64,000 nt of DNA, taken from assembly GCA_022578605.1 (NCBI GenBank), contig MU394113.1:185155-249154 (forward strand), read 5' to 3'. Each line of letters opens with the position of its first letter. Position 1 is the first letter of the stretch. Below, one piece after another: positions 1-11,111 of the stretch. The position numbers and the translations under genes are program-made. The DNA is from Camillea tinctor. Lineage: Eukaryota; Ascomycota; Sordariomycetes; Xylariales; Xylariaceae. The notes beneath the pieces are model-generated. The model was not told the DNA's origin, did no database searches, and saw only the letters and a program-made list of their open reading frames with translations.

Positions 1-255
1 GCCGGTGGTCCGGTTGAAGGTGAGATAGCCTTGGGTGTGGGCGACGTATCCGGGGCTCAAGCGGAGGGTGGGCATCTGGCCGGCCTGGTGGCGGGCAGCG
101 GGGTTGGTGCCGGGAGCCGTCTGAGGAGGAGCGGCAGAAGAGGACGATGCGGGTGGTGCTTGATCCTGGTATGCTTGATGGGGAGTCTCCTCTTCACGCG
201 AGCCGGGTCGGTCACGGTAGGGAATGTTGGTCAAGTCGTAGCCACTTCGCGGCAT
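1..255 (-). CDS. Hypothetical protein, N-terminal part only (gene runs off the left edge)
   Basis: The minus strand is open from an ATG at 255-253 to the window edge, giving 85 codons without a stop. The product starts MPRSGYDLTN and is rich in Pro, Ser, Ala and Gln for residues 15-60 (a probably disordered leader), then turns into a more ordered stretch (LRLSPGYVAHTQGYLTF). The start is the first ATG and lies in a good context (GCCAAGATGCC). The GC-rich coding texture contrasts with the AT-richer spacer upstream. I do not recognise the family, and too little is present to assign a function. No splice site is visible inside the visible part. Confidence 0.6.
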   Translation of the reverse strand, partial: MPRSGYDLTNIPYRDRPGSREEETPHQAYQDQAPPASSSSAAPPQTAPGTNPAARHQAGQMPTLRLSPGYVAHTQGYLTFNRTTG

Positions 256-754
256 CTTGGCGAATGAGTGATGGGGGTCGATTAGGGGGGTTGGAAAAAT
301 TGGAGGTTCGACGGCGTGCAGGGTTGGAATAGCTTCAAGTGGTTGCAGATGGTGTCGGCGAGACAAGAATGAATAAAAAACGACAGATGGTCCAGAAAAA
401 TGGTACACCACGAGTACTGCCGAGTCGAAAAAAAAAAGAAAACAAAACAAATCGCACCGAAGACCATATAGACATACAAACAAGTCGAAGCCAGAGGAAA
501 CTCTAGTGCTCGTATCCTGAGCAACGCCTCTTCTCTTCTCTGTCAACTGCACGCGTGCTTTCCCTGTAAGTACTATTAATGTTCTTCCTTTTACAACGGT
601 ACATCAACATCGCTTTATCCCCCTTTTTACAAGTACCTCAAGCTATAGTCGTGAATACAACACAATATAAACAGTTTCCCTTTCAACCCCCCCTGTGATT
701 TTAACTATTGAGCCTTTTTAGCAGCTCTTTTTCATTCACCATCCTTACATGAAC
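256..754. other. Intergenic: divergent side of the partial gene, 3' side of NOP9
   Basis: This holds the promoter of the leftward partial gene and the 3' untranslated region of NOP9. I see A-rich and C/T-rich tracts but no gene, repeat or clear regulatory motif. Confidence 0.5.
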
Positions 755-2932
755 CTATTTCCCGCCTGCCCTGACACCAAGTTTCATGCTATTCACATCA
801 CTGTGCTTGGGGCGATGGGCTTTGGGTGGTCGCTTTGATACAACCTGTTCAGGTGTAGGGTCGACCTCTTTAGCCCAGGCAATCCAATCAGTTCTCCGGG
901 TCCTCCATAAATCACCCCTCCAGGACCGCCAAACTCGACGCCCCTCAAACGAATCTCGAAGCTCCTGTTCATGCTCGCCTAACTGCGACATTATCAATTC
1001 CTTGGTATGGAATGGTATAGAGATGCTATCCCCCTTTGATGGGATCGATATAATGGAACTTATCACTTTGTTGCCATGCTCTGATTTGGCTAGTTCCATG
1101 ATATGGGGTCGCAAAACACCCACAAGTGCCTTGTGAAAGATCTTGTTTTGCGAAGGAGTGGCAAGCGCATCGACCAAGACGTGAGAGGTTGGGCCCGATG
1201 ATATAGCAAGTTGTAAAACCTGTTCTTCTGATAGAGCCGACAGAGATGCCTGAATTGCTTTTGAAGGGGCTCCCGGTATAGCAAGTAGGGCTGTGGTGAG
1301 ATGGGCTCCATGAGAGATCAGAGCCGCGCGATTCTTGGCAAGAGGTTCGTGCTGTTTGCCGTCCTCTCCTTTGGGCAATGGAGGCAAACAGAGCCGAGTG
1401 ATCAGAGATGTGGTATCTGGCCCGCATGCTTCAACAAGTGCCTTCGTCAATGGCGGAATTTCAGAAGTAGCATGCCGAACCTGGCATCTTTCAAACAATG
1501 CTTTGATAACATTGAACCTCGAAAGGCTAACTAGCTTGCTAAATTCGGGTAAAGTATTATGAACTGCCGCAGACAAATCTTCTTTGCTCAGTCTGTTTAG
1601 GACGCGGATAGCTGGATATGAGGCGATGTCATTACGCAAGAGGCTGTGTATTCTGCTAGCAAAAATATTCTTGTAGAGAGCCTTGAATAGCTTTCCAGGG
1701 CAATGGGTTATGAGTGTTTCCAGGAGACGTGACCCAATCGGGTCATACAACATGGAGTTTATGAAATCTGATGCGGGTGTCGTGGAATCGCTGAGTGATG
1801 CTGGAGCACCAGGGAGTACGCGCCATAGAAGAGACATCTCTCCTGGTCCATCGCTAGATTTATCGTTTAGGGATATATCTAATTCGAGGAACAGTTGCAG
1901 AACTGGATTACCAGTTGGATGGGTGGCTAATATACGCAGCTCTGTAAGGCTCATGGAGGATACGGAATCTGCAATTATTTTCTTGGTAGCTAGGTTGAAC
2001 GAATTAGGGACCGCTCGAAGCTGGGAATCTAGTTCCGGGGACCCTCCAAAGGACCAGGGTGCTGATATCGTTTCCTTTTTCTTGCTGTGGATTAGGGACT
2101 TTGTCTGAGATTGTTGTAGAGGTCTGCCGGATAGGATTATTAGGAGGACTCTAAGGGTATGCGATGCGAATCTGTCTGTAAGCAGGTAGTTGAGATGTCC
2201 TTCGAGTTCATCGAGGGTGAGAAGAAATAGCTCCTCCATGTAGGGAAATGTTCTCTGATCTGCATCTTCACTGGCTGGCATATCATCGCGTTCTCCACCA
2301 AGCTCACGAGTCACAATGGGGGCTGACTGAAGGAAGAGTGTCTCACAGCAGTGACTTGCGAAACGATGTTGTATGAGATTTAAGAAATGGGTTGCGAATT
2401 GCTCGAACAATTGCTTCTTTTGTCTTGTATTTGACATCAAGATCAAACGTTCCATCAGCCTCGAGGAAGATTGACTGCATGCCAACTTGAGTTCTTTTCC
2501 TTGCGCTTCGGCAAAAACACCTGCGAGGTATAGTTGGCGTTCCTCTTGGGAGGGAAAGTCGTCGATGTCAAGGAGCTCATCGACAGATCGAAAGTATTCC
2601 TGCTCTTGCTCAGACAGCATGCCGAAGAATTCACGCTCAGGAGGAGGGGCTGGCGCATCAGGTTGCTGGAACTGCTCATTTCGGCTTTCGAATTGTGGGA
2701 TATCATTGTTGTCGTCGGTACCGTGGTTCAATCGCTGTCTCTTGGTAGCATTACCACCGTCTTCACCAGCATCTTCCTCGATTTCCATGTCCATGCCCGT
2801 TTCCATTTCTATTCCCAGTTCTGTTTCCATTTGTTCGCCATATTCAGGATTCTGTTTGACTGAAGACTTTTCACGTCGTTTTCTCTTCCGCTCCTCGCGA
2901 ATGGCTTGTCTCTTGGTACGTGGTTTCGGCAT
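755..2932 (-). CDS. NOP9: Nucleolar protein 9, Pumilio-repeat RNA-binding protein for 40S ribosome biogenesis
   Basis: A single exon encodes 725 aa. The protein opens with a basic stretch (MPKPRTKRQAIREERKRKRR, a likely nucleolar signal), then an acidic/Met-rich linker (about 55-90), and a conserved block (about 120-235: EREFFGMLSEQEQEYF ... LMERLILM ... RFASHCCETLF) typical of NOP9. Degenerate Pumilio-like helical repeats follow, for example DRFASHTLRVLL, ATHPTGNPVLQLFL, DPIGSRLLETLI and SEHGNKVISSII. The end is basic (KRPPKAHRPKHSD). NOP9 binds pre-rRNA and U3-associated particles and is needed for 18S maturation. An in-frame ATG 69 bases upstream would add an Asn/Phe-rich leader not seen in the family, so the start was set at 2932. 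The 212 bp promoter is cut off by the transposon relic whose end lies at 3147. Confidence 0.93.
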   Translation of the reverse strand: MPKPRTKRQAIREERKRKRREKSSVKQNPEYGEQMETELGIEMETGMDMEIEEDAGEDGGNATKRQRLNHGTDDNNDIPQFESRNEQFQQPDAPAPPPEREFFGMLSEQEQEYFRSVDELLDIDDFPSQEERQLYLAGVFAEAQGKELKLACSQSSSRLMERLILMSNTRQKKQLFEQFATHFLNLIQHRFASHCCETLFLQSAPIVTRELGGERDDMPASEDADQRTFPYMEELFLLTLDELEGHLNYLLTDRFASHTLRVLLIILSGRPLQQSQTKSLIHSKKKETISAPWSFGGSPELDSQLRAVPNSFNLATKKIIADSVSSMSLTELRILATHPTGNPVLQLFLELDISLNDKSSDGPGEMSLLWRVLPGAPASLSDSTTPASDFINSMLYDPIGSRLLETLITHCPGKLFKALYKNIFASRIHSLLRNDIASYPAIRVLNRLSKEDLSAAVHNTLPEFSKLVSLSRFNVIKALFERCQVRHATSEIPPLTKALVEACGPDTTSLITRLCLPPLPKGEDGKQHEPLAKNRAALISHGAHLTTALLAIPGAPSKAIQASLSALSEEQVLQLAISSGPTSHVLVDALATPSQNKIFHKALVGVLRPHIMELAKSEHGNKVISSIISIPSKGDSISIPFHTKELIMSQLGEHEQELRDSFEGRRVWRSWRGDLWRTRRTDWIAWAKEVDPTPEQVVSKRPPKAHRPKHSDVNSMKLGVRAGGK

Positions 2933-3146
2933 GGTGGGCGTTGCTGATACTTGGATGTTGATGGTGTAAGTAAAAAAAAAAAAAAGTTGGACTCGGTTCA
3001 AATAATTTTCTTTGCGAAGAACTTAATTCAATCAATTCTTTTGGCTGATAAGGCGGCAAAGGTTGTCTTATCTTAGCGTCTCATGGTTGGCCCCGCCAGA
3101 CCCTTGCTCGTTCTCGAAGACCCGCAAGTACGTACTGTTCAAGTTA

Positions 3147-5561
3147 CAGTAAACCCTCTCCATAACGATATAAAAAAACACACACTTCGTATCGTTATAA
3201 GGAAATTATCGTTAAAAGAAATTTCTTAGCAAAGTAGGTACCCCATAGTAATTTTTCTTTAAAATTTCCTAGTAATTATTACTAAAAGTACATTTTAATA
3301 TAAGTTTATTTCTTTTTTTTACAAACTAAAGTTAATGTTATTTTTTTTTTAGTTATTAATTATTAAATTTTTTAAAGATTTATTAAGTTACGTTATTGTT
3401 TTTATTATATAAAGGTTTTTATTGCATTTAAAGCTTTTTAAGCCTTAATAACTAGCTTATTTTTATTTACATTTATATTTTTATTATTATTTTTATTATT
3501 ATTTATATTTAATTTAATAAAATAATTTAAAAAAGTATTAAAGTTATTATTATTAAAGTTGTTAATTAATTTACTAAATAGCTTAATAAAATTATTAATA
3601 GTTATAAACTTTTTAATAAGCTTTAATTACTATGCTTTTTTAAGCTTTTTTTTTAGTTTATTTTTTTTAATAATACGTTAATAATCTTTTTAATTTTAAT
3701 TATTTAATTAAGTAAAAAAGTTAAAAGTTAACTTAAAAATTATAAACTTTTATTAGCAGTTTATAATAGTTTTAGCTTTTATATTTTAAAATTAAACTTA
3801 TATAATTTAATATATTATGTATAAAAAATTAACTTTTTTAAACGAGTTTTTTTTTTTTATAAAAATATTAATTACGTAATTTAACTATAACTTTTAATAA
3901 TATAGCTTTAAGTTACGGAGGTCCCTACCAAAAAACGTTGCCACCCCCCCTTGTCCACCCGAAGTCTTGGCGTTTTAGCGACAGGTGACTTACAGCTGTC
4001 AGACAGGTGTAAGGTATAGCCAAATTAAAGCCGCTGTGCATAGTGCTGTGTCCATAATAATAACGCGCTAAGAAGCTTTATCGATAATAACTATTACTAG
4101 CTATAAGCACTAAAAATTATAGTGAGCTGCTGTGGGCAGCCGAATCCAGCCGCGTGACACCTGTCACAATAACGCCAAGACTTCAGGTGGACAAGGGGGG
4201 GTGGCAACGTTTTTTGGTAGGGACCTCCGTATAAATAATACTTTAATTGTAAAGTTAAAAAAGTGCTATTATGTTTATAAATAAAAATTTTATTTGTATA
4301 TTTATTAAACTACTATAAAATTATATAATGTTTTTTACCTTTTTTTCGTAGCTATTAAATCTATTTATTAATAAAAAAACTTGTTTATTACGCATTTAAA
4401 AGTTAAACTATTTAAAAAAATTAAAGAAAATTTTGCTAATTATTTATACTATTTTATTGCTATAATAATAAATAAATAAGCTCGTAATAAGTCGATTATT
4501 TTGCTTAAAATACCGTAAATTTTTTACGTAGCTAATAATTTATAATAACAATTTTTTTATGTTATTTACATTATAAGTAATTAACATAATAACTTTTTTT
4601 TTATGTTTTTTTTTTTAAAAAAAAAGCTGTTATAAGTATAATATTTAATATATTTTTTTAAAAAAAACTAGTTTTATTAGCGTTAAATAAGTTCTTAAAA
4701 GCATATTAATTTATAATAGCTTTAATTTTTTTTATATAGATCTTTTTATTTAACTTATTAATTAAAAAACTTTTTTTATATTAGCGTTATTTTATTATTT
4801 TATAACGTTATTTAAAACTATAAAGCTATTTAAATAACTATTTTAACTTTATTTTCTCGTAAAAAAAAAGTAGTTAAGTTTAAATTTAGCTTATAACTAC
4901 GCAAATTATATTTTTATTTATAAGTATACACTTAGCTTTTAAGCATTAATGCTACTTAAAAAAAGCTTTTTTTAATATAAAATAGTTTATAAATATATAC
5001 CGTTAAATTTTGCTTTTTTCTTTTTTTAAAACTATAAAATTTAAATAATAATATTTAAAAAAAAAACATTAAAATATAGTGCTTTAGTTTATTTTTTGTC
5101 TATATTTGCAAAAAAACTATAATTAAAAGTTATTTTATTGTTAAAAAAAATTATTAAATTTTGCTTTTTAAAGGTTTTTTTATTTTTTGTTTATAATTTT
5201 ATGCTGTCGTTGCTTTAAAAAAATATCATTTTAAAGTTTAAAAAAAAAATTAAATAAAATAGTTACAAAGTAAATTAGTTAAAATTTAAAAAAAAAATAG
5301 CTAAATAACAATTATAAAATAAATAGTATATAGTATAAAAAAAAAGGTTTAAAAAAAGGCTTAGTTTCTTTAATTTCCATAATAAAATTAAAAAAAATCT
5401 TAATATAACGATATATATAAAAAAATCTCAAAATCTTTAAAAATATATCGTTTAATTCAAAATATCGTTATATTATATATAAAAATAAGTATGTACAACA
5501 AATTATATCGTTATAAAAAAATATCGTTATAGAACATAATCGTTATAAAGAGGGTTTACTG
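3147..5561. mobile_element. Pogo/Fot1-like DNA transposon relic, hypermutated to AT
   Basis: Both ends carry the same inverted terminus, CAGTAAACCCTCT followed by copies of ATAACGATA, and each end is flanked by the dinucleotide TA (3145-3146 and 5562-5563). A TA target and CAGT ends are known traits of pogo/Tigger/Fot1 elements. The 2,415 bp interior is almost pure A/T with runs of stops in all frames, so no transposase can be read. Without the nested 314 bp MITE plus its TA duplication the element is about 2.1 kb, a normal size for this group. The right end carries several subterminal ATAACGAT repeats. The same terminus recurs, less mutated, at 63909. Family assignment rests on the termini only. 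Confidence 0.82.
3916..4229. mobile_element. Nested 314 bp MITE with long inverted repeats and TA target duplication
   Basis: The element starts CGGAGGTCCCTACCAAAAAA and ends in its inverted copy. The first 57 or so bases of the two ends match with one mismatch (C versus T at about base 45). TA flanks it at 3914-3915 and 4230-4231. No open reading frame fits inside, so it is non-autonomous. Its base composition is normal although it sits inside the AT-saturated relic. It therefore arrived after the host was mutated, or was too short to be recognised. A Tc1/mariner- or pogo-type parent is likely from the TA target. Confidence 0.85.
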
Positions 5562-5563
5562 TA

Positions 5564-6325
5564 CGCTAATGCAGTACGCAACGACCCCTGTATACCTAGG
5601 TATGTACCTGGCCAATCAACAAATGAGATTAGATATCCTGCCAGCTGGAGTTAAAGTACGTAGGTAGAGCCTTGTGACTTAATACTTATTAATAAATACT
5701 TCATAACCTCCAGGGCTATCCTTTTTAACACCGGCATAACCTAATCTACCTTCATACATAGTTATATAAACTCTTCATATCTATTCATCAGTTCTCTCTA
5801 GAGATGATAGAAGAAGGCCCTATTTTTACTCTCACATAAAAACCCAACGTCATTCTCTTCTCTTATAGCAGATGTTTACCAAAGAGCGGTCTTGATTACA
5901 TGGTCATCAGCCTACCTTCAGCCTACCTAGTGGGTATTCGAAAAGGATCCTTGCTGATCCTTGTCTTAAGAATCCTCCTACCCGACGGATTGGAATTGAC
6001 TGAATGAGCCCATACCTCTTAGATAGGTATATATCCTCTCCGTGAAATAACGCCGTTGGTTCACATTGGCCGACACACATAAAGCAAGTTTCGGACACAG
6101 ACGAATCCTAGGTCCGAGGCTGTGGTCCTGTTTGTTTGCCACGCGTATAAATAGTTGTGAACGAATCCGTACATTGCTACATACCGATTTTTATAGTCGC
6201 CAGGATATTTTATGCTGAAACCCTTCGATATTATGAAAGAGGCCTGTTGAAATTGCCCTGAGAACCGGTCTCAGCCCCCATCCAAATCGTCTTATTAATT
6301 CCTCAAGGAACTTCTAGCCATCGTT
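5564..6325 (+). promoter_or_regulatory. Promoter region of the P450 gene, TATA-like box at 6146-6153
   Basis: No gene is seen. TATAAATA at 6146-6153 lies about 170 bases before the P450 ATG. A palindrome TACCTAGGTA is at 5593-5602. Composition returns to normal immediately after the transposon end, so mutation has not spread into this spacer. Confidence 0.45.
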
Positions 6326-8076
6326 ATGTCTCTGCCTGACCTGGATTCTCTTCAGGTCTTGGGAAAAGCCTCCCTTGGCTTTCTACTAGCTCTTGTTGTT
6401 GTCGAAATCATTAGCTTCATATCTACAGGATGGCGTTATAGGACGTTAGTGGGTAAATTGCAGAAGGCTGGCAAGGCAAGTAGATTCGATTCATTGGTAC
6501 ACGAAGGAACAGTTCGCTAACACAATAATTGGCATATTAGCCAATGCCAAATCACAGCCTCATCTTAGGGCATCTCTGGGCTGCCAAAGTTGCCAGCGAA
6601 GAACTACCCCAAGGAGCACATAGTTCTTATATCACCGATAGGCTTGCGAAAAAGTTAGGGGCTGATGCTTACTATTTCGATACTTATCCCATAAACGCAG
6701 TCCTGCTCATTGTCACCGACCCTCACATTGCCAACCAGGCTCTTAACCACCCTTTTGCCAGTGCTGAAAAGCCTCCCAAACTTGCAGATTGGTTCGCTCC
6801 AATTTCTGGACGAGCCGGTATGAACCTCTTCACGGAAAATGGACAGCTATGGAAGCATAATCATGACATCTTTTTGCCCTTCTTCAACAATAGCAATCTA
6901 GATGCCGCAATGCCATTTGTTATTAAAGAAATGCTAGTACTGCGCGATGTACTGAGACGCAAAGCCCAAACCGATGACTTATTCAGGCTCGAGCCCCTGA
7001 CCTTGATGCTGATGAACGATATCACTGGACGGATAGTTTTCAATGCTGAGTTAGGCAACCAGACATCCGGTTCACATCCCCTTTCCCAGACTATGCTTCG
7101 ACAACTTAGTTTGAAGTTTGCCATCAGTAACGTTATGGATAACCTAGGCCAGCTCAACCCTCTGCGAAAGCTTGAAACATGGAACAACGGCCGTCTACTC
7201 GATAAGCACATCAAAACTCAAATCCAAAAGAGACATGATGTTTACCGCAACGCTAAGGCTCAAGATGACCAATCTCATTTCAACTCGATACTCGACCAGG
7301 CGCTTGAAGTCTATTACTCACAACCCGGACGTCAACGATCGGATGGGTTGGATGATGACTTTCTCACCATGCTCTGTGCCCAGCTGCGCATGTTCTTCTT
7401 CGCTGGCTATGATTCCACCTCGGCAACCATGATAGCCTCTTTCTATTTGATCTGGAAGCATCCAGACGTTCTAGTCCGTTTGAGGGCAGAACACGACCAT
7501 GTCTTTGGCCCACATGTACCAGCATGTCCGGATATGATCGTGGAGAACCCGTCCATACTCAACTCACTTACCTATACGAATGCGGTTATCAAGGAAACGT
7601 TGCGATTATTTCCTCCTGCTAATGGAATTCGGATGGGATCCAAGGACTTAATACTGAAAGGCCGTGATGGAATAGAGTATCCTACAGAGGGTGTCGCTAT
7701 TCAGATGAACCACGTGAGCATCATGCACAATCCTAAGGTCTGGGTGCGCCCGCTCGAATTCCTGCCCGACCGCTTCCTCGTGGGTCCAGAACACGAGTTG
7801 TATCCACCAAAGGGCGCATGGCGCCCCTTCGAGTTTGGGGTGCGGAACTGCACTGGGCAAGCATTTGTCATGAAGGAACTGAGAGCCTTCTTGGCCATCT
7901 TTGTGAGAGAGTTTGACTTTCAAGAGTGCTACGACGAGGTCTATCCGGATACCGGTGTAGACCTGACGAATGTCGACAATGAGAAAGCTTTCCTTATTGA
8001 GGCTGGCGCTGCACACCTACGAGGCCAATTCCCGTGCCGGATATCGTTGAGCAAATATAGTCCTGTTCAAGGATGA
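6326..8076 (+). CDS. Cytochrome P450 monooxygenase, ER membrane-anchored
   Basis: Two exons (6326-6475 and 6541-8076) encode 561 aa. The 65 bp intron has a GC donor (AAG|GCAAGT) and TTAG acceptor. Only this splice joins the Lys-rich end of exon 1 in frame to the Pro-rich hinge PMPNHSLILGHL. Residues about 15-33 form a membrane anchor. Landmarks: I-helix AGYDST (338-343), ExxR as E402-T-L-R405, a PxxFxPxRF-like segment (PLEFLPDRFL), and the haem loop FEFGVRNCTG with Cys487 as iron ligand. All key residues are present, so it should be active. The substrate is unknown. It neighbours an MFS transporter and a 2-oxoglutarate dioxygenase, which suggests secondary metabolism or detoxification. Confidence 0.92.
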
Positions 8077-8283
8077 GAGCTCACTAATTTTCATTTCCTT
8101 AATGTCAGATTTCTCTTAGATAAGTTAGATACCTTTTATATTGAAATACTAATCTTCGTCGTCACCCTCCTCTAAAACCAATTCCTCTTGATCCTAGGCA
8201 GTATCTAGCTCTACTCTTTCTTAAGCGTAACTTTCTTTAAAAAGTCGTGATTTCGAGCATACAGAATTATATGACCGGAGGTT

Positions 8284-10326
8284 CTAGTCTTTAATTGAAT
8301 TTCTCTCTTGATAAAGCACCGGTTCCTCTGCCGCAGAACCATCTGTCTCGGTATCATCATCGATTTGAGGCTTCCTGGGTTTTGATTAACCACCACAGAT
8401 CTATGAAAATCATCTAGGCCATTTTTGACTTACTTGCGTTTATGCAGGAGTAGAGCGGAGATAAATCCGGTCAGGAGAAGTATATGAAATGCGGTCTTCA
8501 CGGGCCATCCATGACGCCATCTCGGTGCACCGTTGGGTCCAGCTGTAGGAAACAGCAGTAGAGGAACCCAGATGTTGAATGAATACCCAAAGGTCATCAT
8601 TGATCCCTGGTTTTTGTTAATCATCGCTTTGGTAGTTCGTGTCATAAAATGGTGTAACATACCATGATCAGTGCGCGCTCTTCAGAATCGTCCTTGACGA
8701 CGGTGTTGACTGTTGAGTACAATATGGGACTGGTGCACCCACTAAGACCGAGCGTATACCATGCAACAAACCTATAATCTCATATCAGACTTGCGACTCA
8801 ATACTAAGTCTAAATTAAAGGGCTTTTTCGAGACGAATACATACTTGAGTGCTTTCGGAATGGTCCATACGATCATGCATATGCAAGAAAACACAACACA
8901 GGTTGTGACGGAACTGTATATAATCCATGAGGGATAGATCGCTGCCAGGGTCGTTCCAAGCCAAGATGCCAAAATATTGATGGCATAGGTAACCGTAGGG
9001 AGTTGATTGATCTGGATGACAGAGTAGCCCTCTTCTTTAAGCCACAGGTTCATGTACTGATCTGGATAAGAGGCGATAATCATGCATCTAACACGTGTAT
9101 CATCAGTATTTGGCTGGGGTCAGATTCAAGAGCGACGTACATATAGCAAAACACGAAAACCCATATGTGCCAGCGCTTCAGAGTCCGCTTGAAGACATCG
9201 AGCCCCAGTTTTCCTGGCTTGCGGATCTTCGCTCTTTTGAGCCTCTCCTTCGCTAGGTCTATGTCCTCGGAGGTAAGATAGAATGGCTTCGGTGAGTCCG
9301 GAATACCAGGAAAGACTAGGAAGCCTATAAAAGCAACGGGTATCGTGAAAATACCATCGATTATGAATAACCATCTAAGATTTGTAAGTTAACCTCTGGG
9401 TTTTGTTGAGTATTCCCTATGTGGCCTTACCTCCATCCAGGCATACCTCCAACTCCAGACAAGTTTTTGTATGCAGCAGCTTGCAGATAACCGCTGACCA
9501 TAGTGCCCAAAGGGTTACATATAAACCACGTACCAGCTCTCTTGAAGAGCTCAGGTCCGCTATACCAAGAGCCTATTAAGATATTAGTATTCTGTCTTTA
9601 TCATGAACGACGGACTTAATTGACTTGCCTAACACGAAGTGAGTTCCGGCAAAGACGGGTGCTTCCAGCATCCCCACAAGAAACCGCATCGCATATAGTT
9701 GGTGAACGTTCGTAACTCGGCTCTGAGCAAAAGTGCAAATACCCCAAAGTATCTCCAGTGTCGGCAATAACCAACGTGAGCTTCATAAACTAGTTAGTAG
9801 CTATAATGATGAGAAAATAGAAACGCCTAGGTACTGACAGCTGTGGTCGTGACATGAGAAGGAGCCCAGGTATCTGGAAAATGACATAGGCTACATAATA
9901 GCACACATTGAAGTAGTTGAGCTCATTTCCGTAAAGCCCAAAGTCTTCTTTAAGTCCGCTGACGTAGGCATTGCTGATATTTGTCTGATCTATAAAACGC
10001 GGATGAATTAGCAAGGAGGGATATTCGGCTAGAAAGGGAACCAAGTCGCTGTACCTAAGTATTTGACGAAGACTATGAAAATAAATATTAGCAAATCTGT
10101 ATATGCATATCTAGTTTGCAGGATACTTACAGCACAGACAAGCAAATATCAATATTGACAAGTCGAGCTTGAATAGAAGCCTGCTAGTGTTAATGTCAAG
10201 ATGCACATGGCTTTTAGAGTAAACAACTTACTTCCGTTCGGCAGCTGGGTATTCAGAAGGATACCAATTGAAAACTTCCTTTATAAGCCCAATTAGGCCC
10301 AGGCGGCCTTGGTCCTGTTTTCCCAT
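8284..10326 (-). CDS. MFS transporter, anion:cation symporter family (Seo1/Liz1/Fen2-like)
   Basis: Eleven exons, in reading order 10326-10232, 10180-10131, 10072-10055, 9989-9839, 9780-9629, 9572-9431, 9374-9141, 9087-8845, 8771-8663, 8606-8434 and 8374-8284, give 485 aa. Family marks: [14 protein letters not shown] near the N-terminus, [12 protein letters not shown] after helix 1, [48 protein letters not shown] and [16 protein letters not shown] segments, with a hydrophilic acidic tail. Relatives import pantothenate, allantoate and similar organic anions; the substrate here is unknown. Exon 3 is only 18 bp and the intron at 9573-9628 uses a GC donor (TTAG|GCAAGT). The last acceptor (8375) was chosen because it gives an acidic tail with a stop rather than a long basic one. 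It is transcribed away from the dioxygenase gene. Confidence 0.88.
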
Positions 10327-11111
10327 ACTCGAATATGGGCCAATTTAATGTAGATCAAAGCTCTATACTAGCGCAAGATGCATTGAGTAGGAAGACCATC
10401 GTGTCCTACGAGCGCTATGATGGGCTCTTTTTATTCAAACCAACAATAGAACTGTAGGGTCTGTATATTACCATCAGAAATAGCTGGCTGATAACACTTA
10501 GGATGACACAACATAAACAACATCTCGCATCAGAGTGACCCCCAACCACTCACTAGGGACTACCTCGGGGAAAGACAAATCCATTATAATTGATATAGCT
10601 ATTTGGGCTATATTCATGAACAATTATTCCCGTACCCAGATGTTTGATATCAATATAGGCTTACGAATACACGTGCCCGCGTTCGCATCTTTCCCCGGCG
10701 CCATGATGTGCGACGGAGGCTACATGACGTGCTACCCACCATCCGAAAATGCGGAGATTGATACCACCCACGCTTCCTCCGTGCCCAGAATTGCACCTAT
10801 ACCGGAATACACAATCCGTACTCCAACTCACGCAATATATTCACCACTGTTTATTGGTGAGAACCCGTGGCTGAACGCCATACCTAGGCACAGTCTCATC
10901 CTCCCCCGCCATCATCGACGTTATCAGTAACAATATCCCCGCTTCCGGCATCCTTCATTTCAAGAATTGAATCGGAGAATGGACCGACGCTGAAAATTAC
11001 TTCAAAGGGATTAAGAGAAAAAGAATAAAAGGTTGTTGAAGATCCAGAAGACCTTGTGAAGCTAGTTCACCACGAGCGGGATAACAGCTATAAGCAAGAT
11101 ATACATACGCA
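10327..11111. promoter_or_regulatory. Shared intergenic region between divergent MFS and dioxygenase genes
   Basis: The 785 bp spacer separates the two divergent start codons and probably holds both promoters, which would allow joint regulation. No regulator site can be named. A 131-codon frame inside it lacks an ATG at its start and is not credited. Confidence 0.45.

Noticed and set aside
2933..3001. Upstream in-frame ATG of NOP9 at 3001
   Set aside because: Would add a Phe-rich 23-residue leader not found in the family; the conserved basic start MPKPRTKRQ begins at 2932.
10535..10930. 131-codon plus-strand frame between the MFS and dioxygenase genes
   Set aside because: Starts with GTG, has no recognisable domain, and fills the divergent promoter region.
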